Source of the DNA: Phaeosaccion multiseriatum
Taxonomy: Eukaryota; Ochrophyta, other classes
Length of the DNA: 64,000 nt
Assembly: GCA_965112735.1 (NCBI GenBank)
Contig: OZ218950.1
Span: 186,001 to 250,000, forward strand
Direction: 5' to 3'
Below the pieces are notes generated by a model, which was given only the letters and a program-made list of their open reading frames with translations, ran no database searches and was not told the DNA's origin. Position 1 is the stretch's first letter, and each line of letters opens with the position of its first letter. Positions 29,824-41,896 of the stretch are shown here, piece by piece. The position numbers were made by a program, and so were the translations under genes.

Positions 29824-30622
29824 CACTGTGTATTCGTGTATTCATGTCTTTGCTCTCCGCCCTCAAGGGGTGGCAGTGGATGGGGAGGGACACGCAGGTG
29901 GATGGATTGAGACAGGGGATGGCAGTGGAAACAGCAGCAAGAGAGAAGTTGTATATTGTCTTCCTTTCTTCCGTGTTCCACACTTCTTTGGAACTGGAAC
30001 TCTAAGTAATCACTCTCTCGCGTATCCTCTTCCCCCTCCCCTCGGCCCATCCACTGCCATCCCCTTGGTAGGCGGCGGGCTATAAAGTGTACGACGAGGA
30101 GCAGCAGAAACGCCATCATCACTCGGTTGTAAGTCAGTGAAGGTGCAAGCAACAGGCAGGGACCACGAGAGAGGAGAACATAGAGGGATATGTCTCTATG
30201 GATGTAGGCCGACGCCATCCACCCGTCACACCGATGGGCAGCAAAAGGGTCGAGTCGGAGAGGAGAGGACAGCCGTGGGCTCAGCGTAGTAGGAGGGGCG
30301 AGCGAGTCAGAGAAAGCGAAGGAAGGGAGAGGAGGGCGTGGGCGGAGCGAGCTGAGAAGACGCGTTGGAACGATGTCAGATTAGGCTCCCGCAGGGGGTC
30401 AAGGGGTGAGCATCCTCCGTTGGGTGTAGGCAGTCGTCTTCAGGGAATGAGCTGGAATAGAAGATGAGGGAGGCTGGAGGGTTGAAGGGGCGGCGAGTGG
30501 GGCGACTGAATCCACTGGAGTAGCAGCACGAGCAGCGGTAAGACCAATCGCAGCAGCAGCGAGCAACAACTGCAGATGCAGCAGCAGTAGCTGGTGGGGG
30601 ACTAGAAAGCAGCAAGTGCTTT
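29009..30622 (+). repeat. Segmental duplicate of the region downstream of gene A
   Basis: Nearly collinear with 1482-3033: the same sequence starts right after the stop codon and ends at GCAGCAAGTGCTTT in both. Differences include a longer GT run (29417-29480, versus 1906-1923), a longer CT run and a frame-breaking base in the exon-like stretch at 30072. It shows that genes A and C, with their 3' flanks, come from one duplication. Confidence 0.85.
29417..29480. repeat. (GT)n microsatellite
   Basis: About 32 GT units. The allele in the duplicated copy at 1906-1923 has only about 9. Confidence 0.95.
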
Positions 30623-31104
30623 GCTTTCGGCCTCCTCACAATGGCACTTGTACTGCTACAGCTCTTGCGCTCTTGCCAGCTGTGATGTTACCAACCAACT
30701 ACACCCTCTCCTTGAGCAGTACCACCAACTGCTGAAGCACTTTTACCATCGTAGTACCAAAAAGCGCGGTGCGACGGAGTGAATAGTCCGCAGGGGTAGT
30801 GTGCTTGGGTCCAAAGCAGAGGAGGCCACTTCCCCCACGATGCCTTCCTCCCCTCGTCCAGGCGCAGTGCCGCACTGCCGCAGCACCGCCGATGGCAGCT
30901 CATGGCAGCACGCACCCACGGACACACCCACAGAGGACAGCATGAAGCAGCACCAGCGTCAGCCACCTTCCCTCACTCCTCCCAGGTGCTGCCATGAGCT
31001 GTCGTCTTCCGTATGGAGCAGCAGCTCGTCCACAGATTCTCACAGATGTGTCGTGTGATTCACCAATAGGGTAGGAGGAGGAAGAACGCAGCCTCGAGTA
31101 CCTG

Positions 31105-31256
31105 CTCCACTTTTTGCCTTGATGGCGCTTTCAAAAGGACTGTGCATTGGAACAATGGTCTCGCTCTCCACCTGCGAGACCCTTGCTCCAATGGAGAGCG
31201 AGACCATTGCTCCAATACACAGGGCTTTTGAGATCGCCATCAAGGCAAAAGTGGAG
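31105..31256. repeat. Long imperfect inverted repeat (hairpin, arms about 64 nt)
   Basis: The left arm (CTCCACTTTTTGCCTTGATG, onward to GGTCTCGCTCTCC, 31105-31168) is the reverse complement of the right arm (GGAGAGCGAGACC onward to CATCAAGGCAAAAGTGGAG, 31193-31256), with scattered mismatches and a loop of about 24 nt. The loop repeats part of the arm (GCGAGACCCTTGCTCCAAT). Confidence 0.9.
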
Positions 31257-31327
31257 AGGGATAAGGCGGCCACGGCGGCGGTGGCACAAGCGGCGGTGGC
31301 ACAAGCTACGACGGGGGTCTCATGTCC

Positions 31328-31511
31328 TCACAGATGCGGTGCCGCCCTTGGACTCGGATGTCGTGTCGCACTTGGCATGTAGTGTATACCGGCATCACAC
31401 GCATCACACCGTGAGCCAGCCATCACACCGTTGAGCCAGGCATCACAGCCATCGCGACTCTGCTCTCAATCCATACCAATCGCGAGGGTCGCAACAGCCA
31501 ACCCCAAGGTG
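31328..31511 (+). repeat. Direct repeat unit 1 (partner at 31829-31981)
   Basis: GATGCGGTGCCGCCCTT and the following ~150 bp, including GGCATGTAGTGT, CATCACACC repeats and CAATCCATA-CAAT-GCGA-GGTCGCAAC, recur at 31829-31981 with substitutions and small indels. Confidence 0.8.
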
Positions 31512-31828
31512 ACGACATTCCGTCTCCAAGAAGGGGCGCTGTGCCTAAAAGAGGTCCTCCGTCTCTATCTTTGTCTCGCTATCGCCTTCTCTCTCTGCTA
31601 TGCCCAGCGCGCGCTCTCCCTCTCTCTCTCTGTGTGTGTGGGTAGCGCAGGGCAGCTGATCACTGCCCCCACAGGCCAGCTGATCACTGGAAATCGCCCT
31701 GATACCCTGACACCGTGATGTAGCGCTGTCCTCATCCCCCATGCCCTCATTCCCTCTTGCGGTCGTGCAGTGCCCTGATGTGTGAGGAGGTAACGCTGTC
31801 CTCATGCCCTGATGCCCTCGTGTCCTCA

Positions 31829-31981
31829 TTGATGCGGTGCCGCCCTTAGACTCGGATGTCGTGCCGCACTTGGCATGTAGTGTGTACACGCATCACACCG
31901 GAGAGCCAGCCATCACACCGTAGAGTCACTGCTGTCAATCCATAGCAATGGCGAAGGTCGCAACCGCCAATCCCAAGGCCC
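31829..31981 (+). repeat. Direct repeat unit 2 (partner at 31328-31511)
   Basis: Same block as unit 1, shorter by some 30 bp in the CATCACACC-rich middle. The 317-bp spacer holds CT-rich DNA and the CAGCTGATCACTG duplication. Confidence 0.8.
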
Positions 31982-32003
31982 ATCCACGTGATTTGTCCGC
32001 AGG

Positions 32004-32064
32004 GGGGGGCGGGGTATATAACCGTCACGTAACCGTCATGTAACCGTCATGTCGCATCACATCC
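32004..32064 (+). promoter_or_regulatory. GC-box/TATA-like sequence followed by GTAACCGTCA repeats
   Basis: GGGGGGGCGGGGTATATAACC is followed by three copies of GTAACCGTCA(T/C) with ACGT cores. The arrangement looks like a core promoter, but downstream on + there is only the 3' end of the oppositely oriented deubiquitinase gene. Function is not shown. Confidence 0.3.
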
Positions 32065-32227
32065 TTTAGGAAGGGAGGGCTCCAAGCAGCCTTACCGCAA
32101 TCGTAGAGACTCAAGAGTCTTCTTGAGCCACAGAATAAACTGACTGAAGGGAGGGAGGAACCTTCGCCATAACCTCGCCGGAGGAAAGGAGGGAAGGAGG
32201 GCTCTGAGGCACTTCACCTTGGCACGC

Positions 32228-35059
32228 CTAGCCAGAGTCGTAGAGGAGGATGTACCCGGTGTTGGTACCGCCGCCTGACGCCTGCTGCCCACTCACACCG
32301 AAGCACTGCGAGAGAACGCTCTCGTCCACCAGCTCCACCACATCATCGTCGTACAGCAGCCATCTGTGAATAACAGAAAGAGAGAACAACTTGTTTTCGT
32401 AAGCTGTTGGACGATACTCTCACTCTCTCTTTTGGTCGGTCCACCTTCTATGCTCTTCGTTGAGCGCCAGGGTCTTGCAAAGGTTGCTACGGACACATCT
32501 CTCTCTCCTTCTCTCTCCCTCATGGTTTCTCTTCGTTCGCCAGCGCCTCCTCTCTCTCCCTCACCTCCCCTGGCTCTTGACGATGGCCACATAGTGGCCC
32601 TGATTGGGGCCCCTCCCAATGTGCACCACCACAGCGAAGAGGCGATACAACATCTCGTCTGCCGAGGCCATTGCCTCCTGAGAGAGAGAGAGAGAGAATG
32701 AGGGGGGAGGGTGGGGCAGCGAGCGAGGGAGAGGTTGGGAGAGAGAGAGAGGAGGGGGGGAGGAGAGAGAGTAAGAGAGCGAGAGAGGGAGGGAGAGAAA
32801 GACAGAGTCATTCACTCACTCACTCACTCACTCACCGCAGTGACATTGGGTACTTTGAGCTCTAAGGGGAAAACGACGCGGTGGGAGAGCTTTCCGAAGT
32901 TCTGCATCTGTGAGTGTGGGGAGGGGAGAACCAACAGCAGTGGAGGGGCGGGGGTGGGGGGGGCAGGCCAGGCCAGGCAGGACCGGAGGAGTAGGTAGGG
33001 CCCATGGGTTAGAGCCCGTGAGGGCGTGCGTGAGTGTGTGTGCGTGTGCGTGTGTGTATGTGTGTATATGTGTGTTCCACACACAGTACAATGAGTACCG
33101 AGATCGTTGGCAACCCCCTGCCCCTGCCCCAAGCAATCCCCCTGCCCCTGCCCTAAGCAATGCCCTCACCTGCTCGACGTATTTGAACCTCTTGAGGTGC
33201 AGGGTGAGGATGCGCGGGAGGCGCTTCAACTTCATCTGCTTCTCGGCCTCCTGCCAGGGCCACACAGTGGGGAGGCAAGGGAAGGAAAGAGAAGGGGAGG
33301 TTCAAGTAAGTTACGTAAGTGAAGTATAATTTCCTTCCACCATAGGTGTTTTTATGAGAAAAAGAAATCAATGCACTGAGTGCAATGTCGAGTTGAAGTG
33401 ATGAGGTAAGAAATTTAGATTGGACTAAGTCAGCGAAAGGTAAGCTGCAACGACTAAGCAAGTCAAGCGAAAGGTAAGCTGCAACGACTAAGTCAGCGAA
33501 AGATAAGCAAAGGTGCTGCAACTGACCTGTAGGGCGTTGCAGGGCTCGCAGAAGAACTTGTTCTTGAGAGTGAGGGTTTCCGTGGAGCTGAAGTTCCGCA
33601 AACAGGCCGTCAGGGACGAGTGCTGAGTACACAGGGAGAGGATAAGCAGAGGGCAACAGATGGGGCAGGGAACAAGCACGGAACAAGCAGGGAAAGAGCA
33701 GGGAACAAGCAGGGCAGAGGGGGGTCAGCAGGGCAGCAGGGCAGCGAGGCGGAGGGGTACAGCGGGGAGTTTAGGAGAGTTGAGGGGAGATGAGAGGGTT
33801 TCCGGGGGGGGGGGGGGGTGGGGTGGTGAACAAGCTCTCACACAGTCCGGGAATGGTGCAGGAACAGTCGAGTCAGGGTGTCAGGCGCCCCCTCACTGTA
33901 CCGCCTACACACACACAGTTTCAGTTTCCTAGGTGACTCCTAGTAAGCCAAATATAGAGACCGACTGCAAGACACAGGGGGCCAAGGAGGGCCTTCTTGT
34001 CCTTCTTGTCCTTCTTCTCCCCGCTCCCCCCCCCCCCTACCCGTCCATGCCAGTCTTGTTTATCCATGTGTCATTCACAAACGTACATTTGTCACTTTTC
34101 TCTCTTCTGTCACCTCCTCCCCTCTCCCTCCTCATCGACAACTTGGCCCACGTTAAACAATCTGAAAGTCAAACTCTCAACGCACCTCTTCTATGTCAAC
34201 GGAGAGGTCCATAAAGGGCTCGTCCCTGTTGGTCACTGCCTCGCAACACAAGCACCTGGTCTCGTTTGTCAGCACCCCCTCAAAAAGCTCATGCACCCAC
34301 GACTTGGGGGGCGCATTGGTGGGGTCGCAGTCATCGCCATTTGAAAAAGTTGGTGCCCCCCCCCCTCCCATTGAGGCGCTGGTGCTGCTGCTGTTGCTGT
34401 TGAGGTTGTAGTGCTGGGGGTGGGGGTGGGGGACAGTGGCAGAGGATGGGGGGTAGGTCGAGGCCACGGACGAGGACAGGGAGGAAGAGACGGACGGGGA
34501 AAGGCTTGCAGCGCTTGCTGCCGCTGCTGCTGCCCCCCCTCCTGCTCCTGCTGTTGCTTCTGCTGCTGCTGCCGCTGCTTCTTTCTGGGGACCAGGGCAG
34601 TTCGGTGCGGGACAGGTGAGGAGAAGGAGGGACGAGGAGGAGGAGGAGGAGGAGGAGCAGGAGGAGGAGGAGGAGGAGGAGGAGGAGGAGGAGGAGGAGT
34701 GGTCTCAGCGCGGTTGACGGATACGCGTGGGCCTAAGGCCAGCAGCAGCCCCTTACTTCGCTTCCACCTCTCACCCTCCAATCCTCTGTTCCTGCTCCCC
34801 TCCCCCCTGTCCCTCCCCATATGCCTCTCCTGTGCCTCTAACCTTGGCCTCGACGAGCGTGTCCGCCATGTCATTGAGGAGGAAGTTGAGAAACTCGTGC
34901 GCGTCTTGCTGCAAGTTGCCCTGGAATTGCTCGTTGCTGGCCTTGAGGGTTTGCAGCAGCTGGGTGGGGGCCAGAGAGCCTTCTCAACATCACGTTAGAT
35001 GGGGGGAGGGAGGAAGGGAGGGAGAGGGAAAGAGAGAGGGAGGCAGGTGGGTAGGTAAG

Positions 35060-35092
<33 letters not shown>

Positions 35093-36286
35093 ACCAGACA
35101 AGGCAGGCAGGTAGACAGGCAGGCAGGCAGGTAGGCAGAGGGAGGTGGGCAAGATGGCACAGAGGCATCGAGGCAAGGAACACGGGGTGAGTAACAGGTG
35201 GTCGGCGCGGATGAGATTGAGCTAAAGCAAGTCAATCGGCCCGTTGAGCCGCAAGGAGGAGGCGAGGACACTTGTGGCTGCTGCTGATTCCCCACCTGTC
35301 TTCTTCTTCTGGGTGCTGATGTCGGCAAAGAGCAGTCCGAGTTGCCACAGCATGCTTGAGTGGGGAATGGGCCCGCTGCCACTGGCTCCATCACCGCTAC
35401 TGCTGCCGCTGCTGCTACCGTTGTCAAGCGTCTGCACGCTGGAGGATCTCCGCAGTCCCAGGGTGCCTCTGCTTCCCTTCCTGCCGCTGGAGGGCGGAGG
35501 GTGGGCGGCTGAGCCTCTCTCTGCAGCCAAAAGGAGAAGCAGGAGAAGACAGAGACAGGAGAGGGAGCGTAGGGGAAGAGGGGCGCGATGAGCGAGGAGT
35601 GGGGCCTTCTGGAGGATGCCGTGACGGCCTGTCTGAGCCTCTGATGGTACATCATGGCGACGATTCGGATCCCTTGACTCCCTTGCCTCAGCCCCAATTG
35701 GCTGATGATTGCACCACTTTGCGCACCGCGTGGGCCAAAGCCAGGAGGGAGCATCCCCACCCACCTATTTCTCGGAGCAACTGGTCCTTGAGGGGCTGGC
35801 AGAAGAAGAGGGCCTGCAGCACGCTGTTGCAGTAGCAGCTGCGGCGGACGCAAGGGGGGGCGGGAGGAAAAGGGGAAATGGGGATGGGATGAGGGGTGGG
35901 ATCATCTCCCACTCGAGAAGGACGGCGTCCTCCTCCTTCTTCTCCTTTAGCGGGGCACTCCTCGGAAGGGCCTTCGCTACATCATGGCCCACCCGCCTTT
36001 TGTGTCTCACGTGTTACCGAAGTTCTCCAGGCCAAAGTATCGCTCGTCTGAAAGAGAAGCAGGAGTAACAGTAGCAGTAGCAGTGCAGAATCAGAAGCAG
36101 CAGAATCAGCGAAGCAGCACAGGAGGTGCAGCACAGCGAGACAACGACGCCCCCCTTTCCAGCTGATTTTCATCTCCTTGCCCGTTTCCCACCTCGGCCG
36201 CTCTCTCCGGGGAACAGCAGCGGCCCATCCCTGACCAGGTCCTGCTCCAGCTTGGACTCGGCATTGCTGCTCCCTCCGACGCCCAT
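32228..36286 (-). CDS. Ubiquitin carboxyl-terminal hydrolase, USP12/USP46-like
   Basis: Eleven exons: 36286-36193, 36047-36011, 35838-35765, 35520-35296, 34982-34843, 34584-34186, 33622-33527, 33250-33170, 32907-32836, 32677-32565, 32363-32228. All junctions are GT-AG and phases agree, giving 488 residues. It is a cysteine protease that removes ubiquitin. The Cys box [17 protein letters not shown] has the nucleophile at about C45. [13 protein letters not shown] is the QQDAHEF motif. Two CXXC pairs (about 301-304 and 348-351) bind zinc in this family. The His box GPNQGHYV has H434, and the LYDDD motif is near 449. It is longer than animal USP12/46 because of low-complexity inserts: a Ser/Gly-rich one in exon 4 and an Ala/Ser-rich one at the start of exon 6. 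It starts 162 bp from a divergent aldo/keto reductase. Animal homologues act with WD40 partners (UAF1); none is visible here. Confidence 0.93.
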
Positions 36287-36448
36287 CGTATGGCGGCTCG
36301 ATCTGTCCCCCGACCCGACCCGAGCGCCCAATCGTCGACTCCCTGTCCGTGTTGTGCATCCATTCGTCGCCAGGATTTCTCTTGGCCTCACGTGCACGAC
36401 CCAGCCAGATTCCTCAAAGCCCCTGTGAGGCGGCTGTTTGAAGAAGGG
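36287..36448. promoter_or_regulatory. Bidirectional promoter region (USP / aldo-keto reductase)
   Basis: Only 162 bp separate the USP start (36286, -) from the chosen AKR start (36449, +). The AKR frame is open upstream to an ATG at 36290, so even less may be free. No TATA box is evident. Confidence 0.55.
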
Positions 36449-36958
36449 ATGAAGAGGGCAATGGCTCCTCCACGCACCAGCTTGGCGGTGGTGCTGAGCT
36501 TTGGGCTCTCGCTGCAATGCTCAGTAGCATGGAGGTTGATGATCCACAGCCCCTCGTCCTTCCGACCATCGCCATCAGCCGAGAGGCGGGGCGGAGGAGG
36601 CTGCGGCGGCAAGAGGAGGAGGGGGGAAGGTGAGAGAGAAAGAAGGAGGGGCAGGCGGGGATGCCATATAAGTTCACTATTGAGGAAACGACAAAAGGAC
36701 GAAACAGTTTCCTTCATCTTCCCCCATCACCTCCCCTCCCCTCTCCTCCTCCCTCCCCTCTGCCCAGTGCGAATGATGGGGTCAGTGCTAGAGCCCGTGC
36801 GGTCGCGTGAGTGCAAGACGCTGCGGGAGGGCATGAAGTACTACAAGCTGGGCTCCAGCGACCTCGTCGTGAGCCAAAGCTGCTTGGGGACCATGACTTT
36901 TGGGTGCGTGCGTGCATGCCAGCAATAGCACCGACTCACGCACGACACACGTGCAGCA

Positions 36959-37037
<79 letters not shown>

Positions 37038-40000
37038 TGTGTGTGAGGGGCAGCCGGGCTGTGTATTCGTTGCGCGTTTCTTTCGGCATCCTGAAATGCC
37101 GCTGCAGTGCGCCCTCTGTGTTCATGTATCGTAGAGATGCTTCATGTGGCTCACTCCCTCTGTGTTCATGGATCGTATCGTAGAGAAGCTTCATGTGGCT
37201 CACTTGCCTCTGCTCCGCTTTTCTGTCCTCTGCTGGACGCCCCTCCGCCCCTCCCTCATAACACTGACTGACTGACTGGCAGGGGGCAACTCACAGAGGA
37301 GCAGGCCACCGAACAGCTGGATGTTGCACTCGACGAGTTCGGCGTCAATTTCATCGACACAGCAGAGGTAAGAGAGCTGAAGAGAGAGAAAGAGAGAGAG
37401 GGATAGGGAAGTAAGAAGGACGTGTGGGTGAAGTAGTCCATCTCCCCTCCGTGCAGCCGACGCACGGAACGCACACTCACCCATGCATGCACCCTCTCCT
37501 TTTGTCGCTCTCTCTCTCTGTGTCTTTTTTGTTGTGTGTGTGTGTGCACCGCCACAGCTATACCCCGCCCCTTTCAGGGCAGAGACTCAGGGGGACAGCG
37601 ACCGAATCGTGGGCAAGTGGCTCAAGACACGTAATAGGGACGAACTTGTCATCGCAGCCAATGTGAGTGAGGACACTTCCCATCCCTACAGGGCCTTCTC
37701 CCTTCCCTCTCCATCTTTCTCTCTTTGTATATATATGCATTCTTTCCTCTCTCCATCTCTCTGTATACATATACATGTATATATATACATGTACATGTAT
37801 ATATGTATATCTTCCCTTCTCCTGTGGCACTAGGCTGCCCCCCCGCACGATTGATTGCCCACGACACGCACTCATCCACCCCCTCCCCTCTCCCTCCCTC
37901 CCTCCCTCCCTCCCTCCCCACCCTCTCTCCCTCCCTCCCCACCCTCTCTCCCTCCCTCCCCACCCTCCCGTCCATTGCCATCCCAACACCACAGGTGGCG
38001 GGGCGAAGCGAGAACCCTTACTTAAGGGCGGATGGGCGGGGAACGCGAGTCGATAAAAAGAACATCCAAGAGAGCGTTGACGCCTCTCTGCAGCGACTCG
38101 GCACGGTGAGGGGGGGGGGGGGGAGTTGCAGCTGCCTTTAGAACTCCTTCTACTGCTCTATTACTTCGAACTATGAAATCTACTACAACTACTGCTGACA
38201 AGCTTGCTCTCCCCTCCCCCATCCACTGCCATCCCCCCCCCAGGATCACATCGACCTTCTGCAGATCCACTGGCCTGAGCGTTACACCCCCGCCCCTGGG
38301 CAGCGCGGTTACGACCCTTCGCTGGAGAGGGACGATGACGTGTCCATCTTCGAGCAGGTATGTAAGGAGACTTGGGGGGTGGGGGAGGAGGGCAGGGTGG
38401 CCCAAGCAGCCCAAGCAGACAGGGCAGAGGGTCGGAAGAGGGTCAGGCGTGATGAGAGGTGTGATCGAAGGGGGCCGGTCTGAAACGTCTGAAACGTCTG
38501 AAACGTCTGAAACGAGGCGCGGCGTGAGGGCGTCCGTTGTGTTGGTGAAGAAGGAAGGACAAAGGTTTACCAACACTTCTGTGCCGCTCTATCACTCGAC
38601 TCTACCGCCTCCCTCTCTCTCCTTACATGTAACATGTACATTATATTATTATATGCGTTCATGTATACATATTATATATATATTATTCAAATAGATCCCC
38701 CTGTCTCCCCTCTCTCTCTACCCAATCCCAACACTCGAACGAACACCCTCCCCCTCCCCCTTGTATACACATATTATATATATTATTCAAATAGATCCCC
38801 CTCTGTCTCCCCTCTCTCTCTACCCAATCCCAACACTCGAACGAACACCCTCCCCCTCCCCCTCCCCCTCCCCCTCCGCGCAGCTGGAGGCCATGGATAG
38901 CGTCATCAAGGCTGGCAAGGTGCGTCACATCGGTGTGGCAAACGAAACGCCCTTCGGCATCTCCAAGTTCATCACCTTTGCGGAGAGGGAGGGCCTGCCC
39001 AGGATACGCAGCGTGCAGGTGAGTGAGTTGGTGATACAGAGGGTGAGAGAGGGGGGGTTGTGCGTGTGAGGGGGTGAGAGAGAGAGCGTGTGGGTGTGTG
39101 TATCTGTGTGTGAGAGAGAGCGTGTGGGTGTGTGTATCTGTGTGTGAGAGAGAGCGTGTGGGTGTGTGTATTTGTTTGTGAGAGAGCGTGTGGGTGTGTG
39201 TATTTGTGAGAGAGAGAGCGTGTGGGTGTGTGTCTCTGTGTGTGTGAGAGAGCGTGTGGGTATGTGTATTTGTGAGAGAGAGAGCGTGTGGGTGTGTGTC
39301 TCTGTGTGTGAGAGAGAGCGTGTGGGTGTGTGTATTTGTTTGTGAGAGAGCGTGTGGGTGTGTGTATGTTTGTGAGAGAGAGAGAGCGTGTGGGTGTGTG
39401 TGAGAGAGAGAGAGCGTGTGGGTGTGTGTATGTGTGTGTGAGAGAGATTGTGTGTGGAGAAGACGCGAACGAAGCTGTGGAAGGGGAGGTACTCAAACAT
39501 AACCCAGCCCCTTCCTTAGTCCCTCCCTGTCATACCCTCCCTCCCTCCCTCCCTCCCTCCTTCCCCTCCTGTCAGAACCCCTACAACCTCCTAAACCGAG
39601 CCGACGTGGAGTACTCAGGCTTGCTCGAGATGTGCTCGCCACTTCACTTCGACATCGCCGTCCTCGGCCACTCCCCCCTGGCCGGCGGCATTCTGTCGGG
39701 CAAGTACCGTCTGCAGCTCACGGAGAACGGAGCGCCTCTCCTGGGACAGAAGATGCCCGTCAAGGGAAGACTACACGTGTTTCCGGTGCGTGTGTGTGTG
39801 CGTGTGTGCGTGTGCGTGTGTGCGTGCGTGGGGAGGGGGCCGACGGTGGGGCGGGCGACTTGTGGGCGAGTGAGCGCCCCACTTGAGAAAGGCTAGAGGC
39901 TGAAGGCTGTTGGCCGAATGCTGCTGGCTGAAGGCTGTTGGCCGAATGCTGCCGCTCGAAGTGGAGGAAGTGGAGAACATGCACTTGATCTCATCCTCTG

Positions 40001-41163
40001 TACACCCCCCCCCCCCCTCCCCTCATTCCCCTTCCCTTCCCTTCTCTTCCCTCTCCCTTCCCGATGTTGTCTTGTTGTATTTGTGCGTGCGTGCGTGCGT
40101 GTGTGCATATACACCCAACCACTGGCGACTGCCTGGACTCACAGGGGGCGATGGAGGCATACCGCAACAGCGACTGCGAGGAGGCCATCAAGCTGTACAT
40201 GGAGGCGGCGGATGTGAACTGCGTGGAGCCCTTCCAGCTGGGCCTCAAATGGGTGTACTCCAGAGACTTCATCACCAGCTGTGTTGTGGGTGCGTGTGCG
40301 ATCGATCGAGCGTTGTGATGAGCGTAGGAGGGGGAGAGGGAGGGGGCTTTTATGGACTTAAAAGAAATGAACCTAAGACTTACGTATGTGCGTGTGCCGG
40401 TGTGGGGAGCGAGAGGGGTGGTACATGTGTTGGTTGGAGGGCTCGTCTCTGCGGCCTTTCTACACCGCATATATGTTTCTCCCCTCCTCCTGTATCCCCC
40501 TTCCAACTGTGATTGTTCCCTTACTGCCAACTGCTGCAGCAAGCCCCCCCCATACTCATTATGTGTCCTCTCCCTCCCCATCAGGCGCCAACGATACGGA
40601 GGACCTCCGGCTGGACATTGAGGCTGTGAACTGCCCCATGCTGCCCAAGGCGGAGGAGCTCATCAAGAAGGCATATCAGAAGTATCCAGACCCCACCAAG
40701 GGAAAGAGGTGAGAAACGAGGTAGAGAGGTGGGGGGAGGTTGGAGAGGCAGATCCACAGAGACAGAGAGATTGAGAGAGAGAGAGGGAGGTGGACAGACA
40801 GAGAGACAGACAGATAGAGAGACACGATAACCCGGTGGTGCTCTTCAAAGAGTTCTGTGATTCACTGCCTTACTAACCGGCTTACGTTTCTCCCCCACCA
40901 GTTTCATGACTATGACGGAGATGCATTACGAGGCATGGCGTCTTCAAGACCGGCTCATCCCAAAGCTTGACGATGACGACTGCCTGCTGGGAGGGTCTGT
41001 GAAGCGTGGGGTGGACGTGAATAGGGAACTCGAGCAGCGGATGGAGAGGGACAAAGACTTGCTGTGGAAGTCGCCGAGGCACTTTGAGGGCCCTCACAGG
41101 CATTGGGATAATGAGAAGATGTGGGGCAGGAAGAGGGTCGAGGAGACCTCACCCTTCGCCTAG
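36449..41163 (+). CDS. Aldo/keto reductase (Tas/YakC-like), probably plastid-targeted
   Basis: Eleven exons: 36449-36629, 36768-36903, 37283-37367, 37558-37662, 37995-38105, 38244-38357, 38884-39018, 39576-39785, 40145-40289, 40585-40708, 40902-41163; GT-AG, phases agree; 535 residues. The start was chosen because residues 1-28 form a signal peptide ending SVA before W, followed by a Ser/Arg-rich stretch, a possible heterokont plastid presequence. The NADPH-dependent reductase core starts at [28 protein letters not shown] holds D131 and Y136; IHWPERY holds H215; [16 protein letters not shown] and [15 protein letters not shown] are family motifs. The lysine of the usual catalytic tetrad (ATKVAG in relatives) appears as asparagine (AANVAG, N169) at the exon 4/5 junction. 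A C-terminal extension of about 75 residues is unlike bacterial Tas. The substrate is unknown. Confidence 0.9.
36962..37033. repeat. (GT)n microsatellite in AKR intron 2
   Basis: About 36 GT units, immediately after exon 2. Confidence 0.95.
38675..38878 (+). repeat. Tandem duplication in AKR intron 6
   Basis: A block of about 90 bp beginning ATATTATTCAAATAGATCCC and ending in CCCTCC repeats occurs twice in a row, with small indels. Confidence 0.85.
39062..39452 (+). repeat. Minisatellite in AKR intron 7
   Basis: About a dozen copies of a roughly 30-35-bp unit, GAGAGAGCGTGTGGGTGTGT plus a variable GTATCTGTGTGT-type tail. Confidence 0.9.
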
Positions 41164-41587
41164 TTTGAGTTTGAGTTTGAGTTTATGGGAGTTGGCGGGG
41201 GGAGGGAGGGGAGGGGAGGGGGAACGGAGGGACGGGGGGGAAAGAGGAGGAGGGGGGAGGGAGGGAGGAAGGGAGGAAAAGTGACGGGGGAGGGAAGCGG
41301 GGGAGGGAGAGAAGGAAGGAGGCAGCAATTAACCACAGAATGAATGAATGAAAGCATTGATGAATGACTGTGTCGAGGAATACTTTTCTTCCGCAGCCAG
41401 ACTTGTCTTGTTCATGCAGTGTTCCTCTCACAGAGCTTTGTCGTTGTCCAGGGTGTGGCATGTGGAGCAATGCCGAGCAATGCTTGCTACTACTACTGCT
41501 ACTACTACTACTCCTCCTCCTCCTCCTACTACTACTACTACTACTACTACTACTAATGCCGAGCAATGCTTGCTGCTACTACTACTG

Positions 41588-41623
<36 letters not shown>

Positions 41624-41635
41624 CTACTACTACTG

Positions 41636-41718
<83 letters not shown>

Positions 41719-41802
41719 GCTACTACTACTCCTCCTCCTCCTCCTACTACTACTACTGCTACTACTACTACTACTACTACTACTAATGCCGAGCAATGCT
41801 TG

Positions 41803-41896
<94 letters not shown>

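Larger units (their letters stand above)
30623..32227. other. Gene-free region
   Basis: No convincing coding exon is seen. It contains a long hairpin (31105-31256), a direct repeat (31328-31511 and 31829-31981), a small repeat of CAGCTGATCACTG (about 31653-31688) and a GC-rich/TATA sequence at about 32004-32020. Confidence 0.6.
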
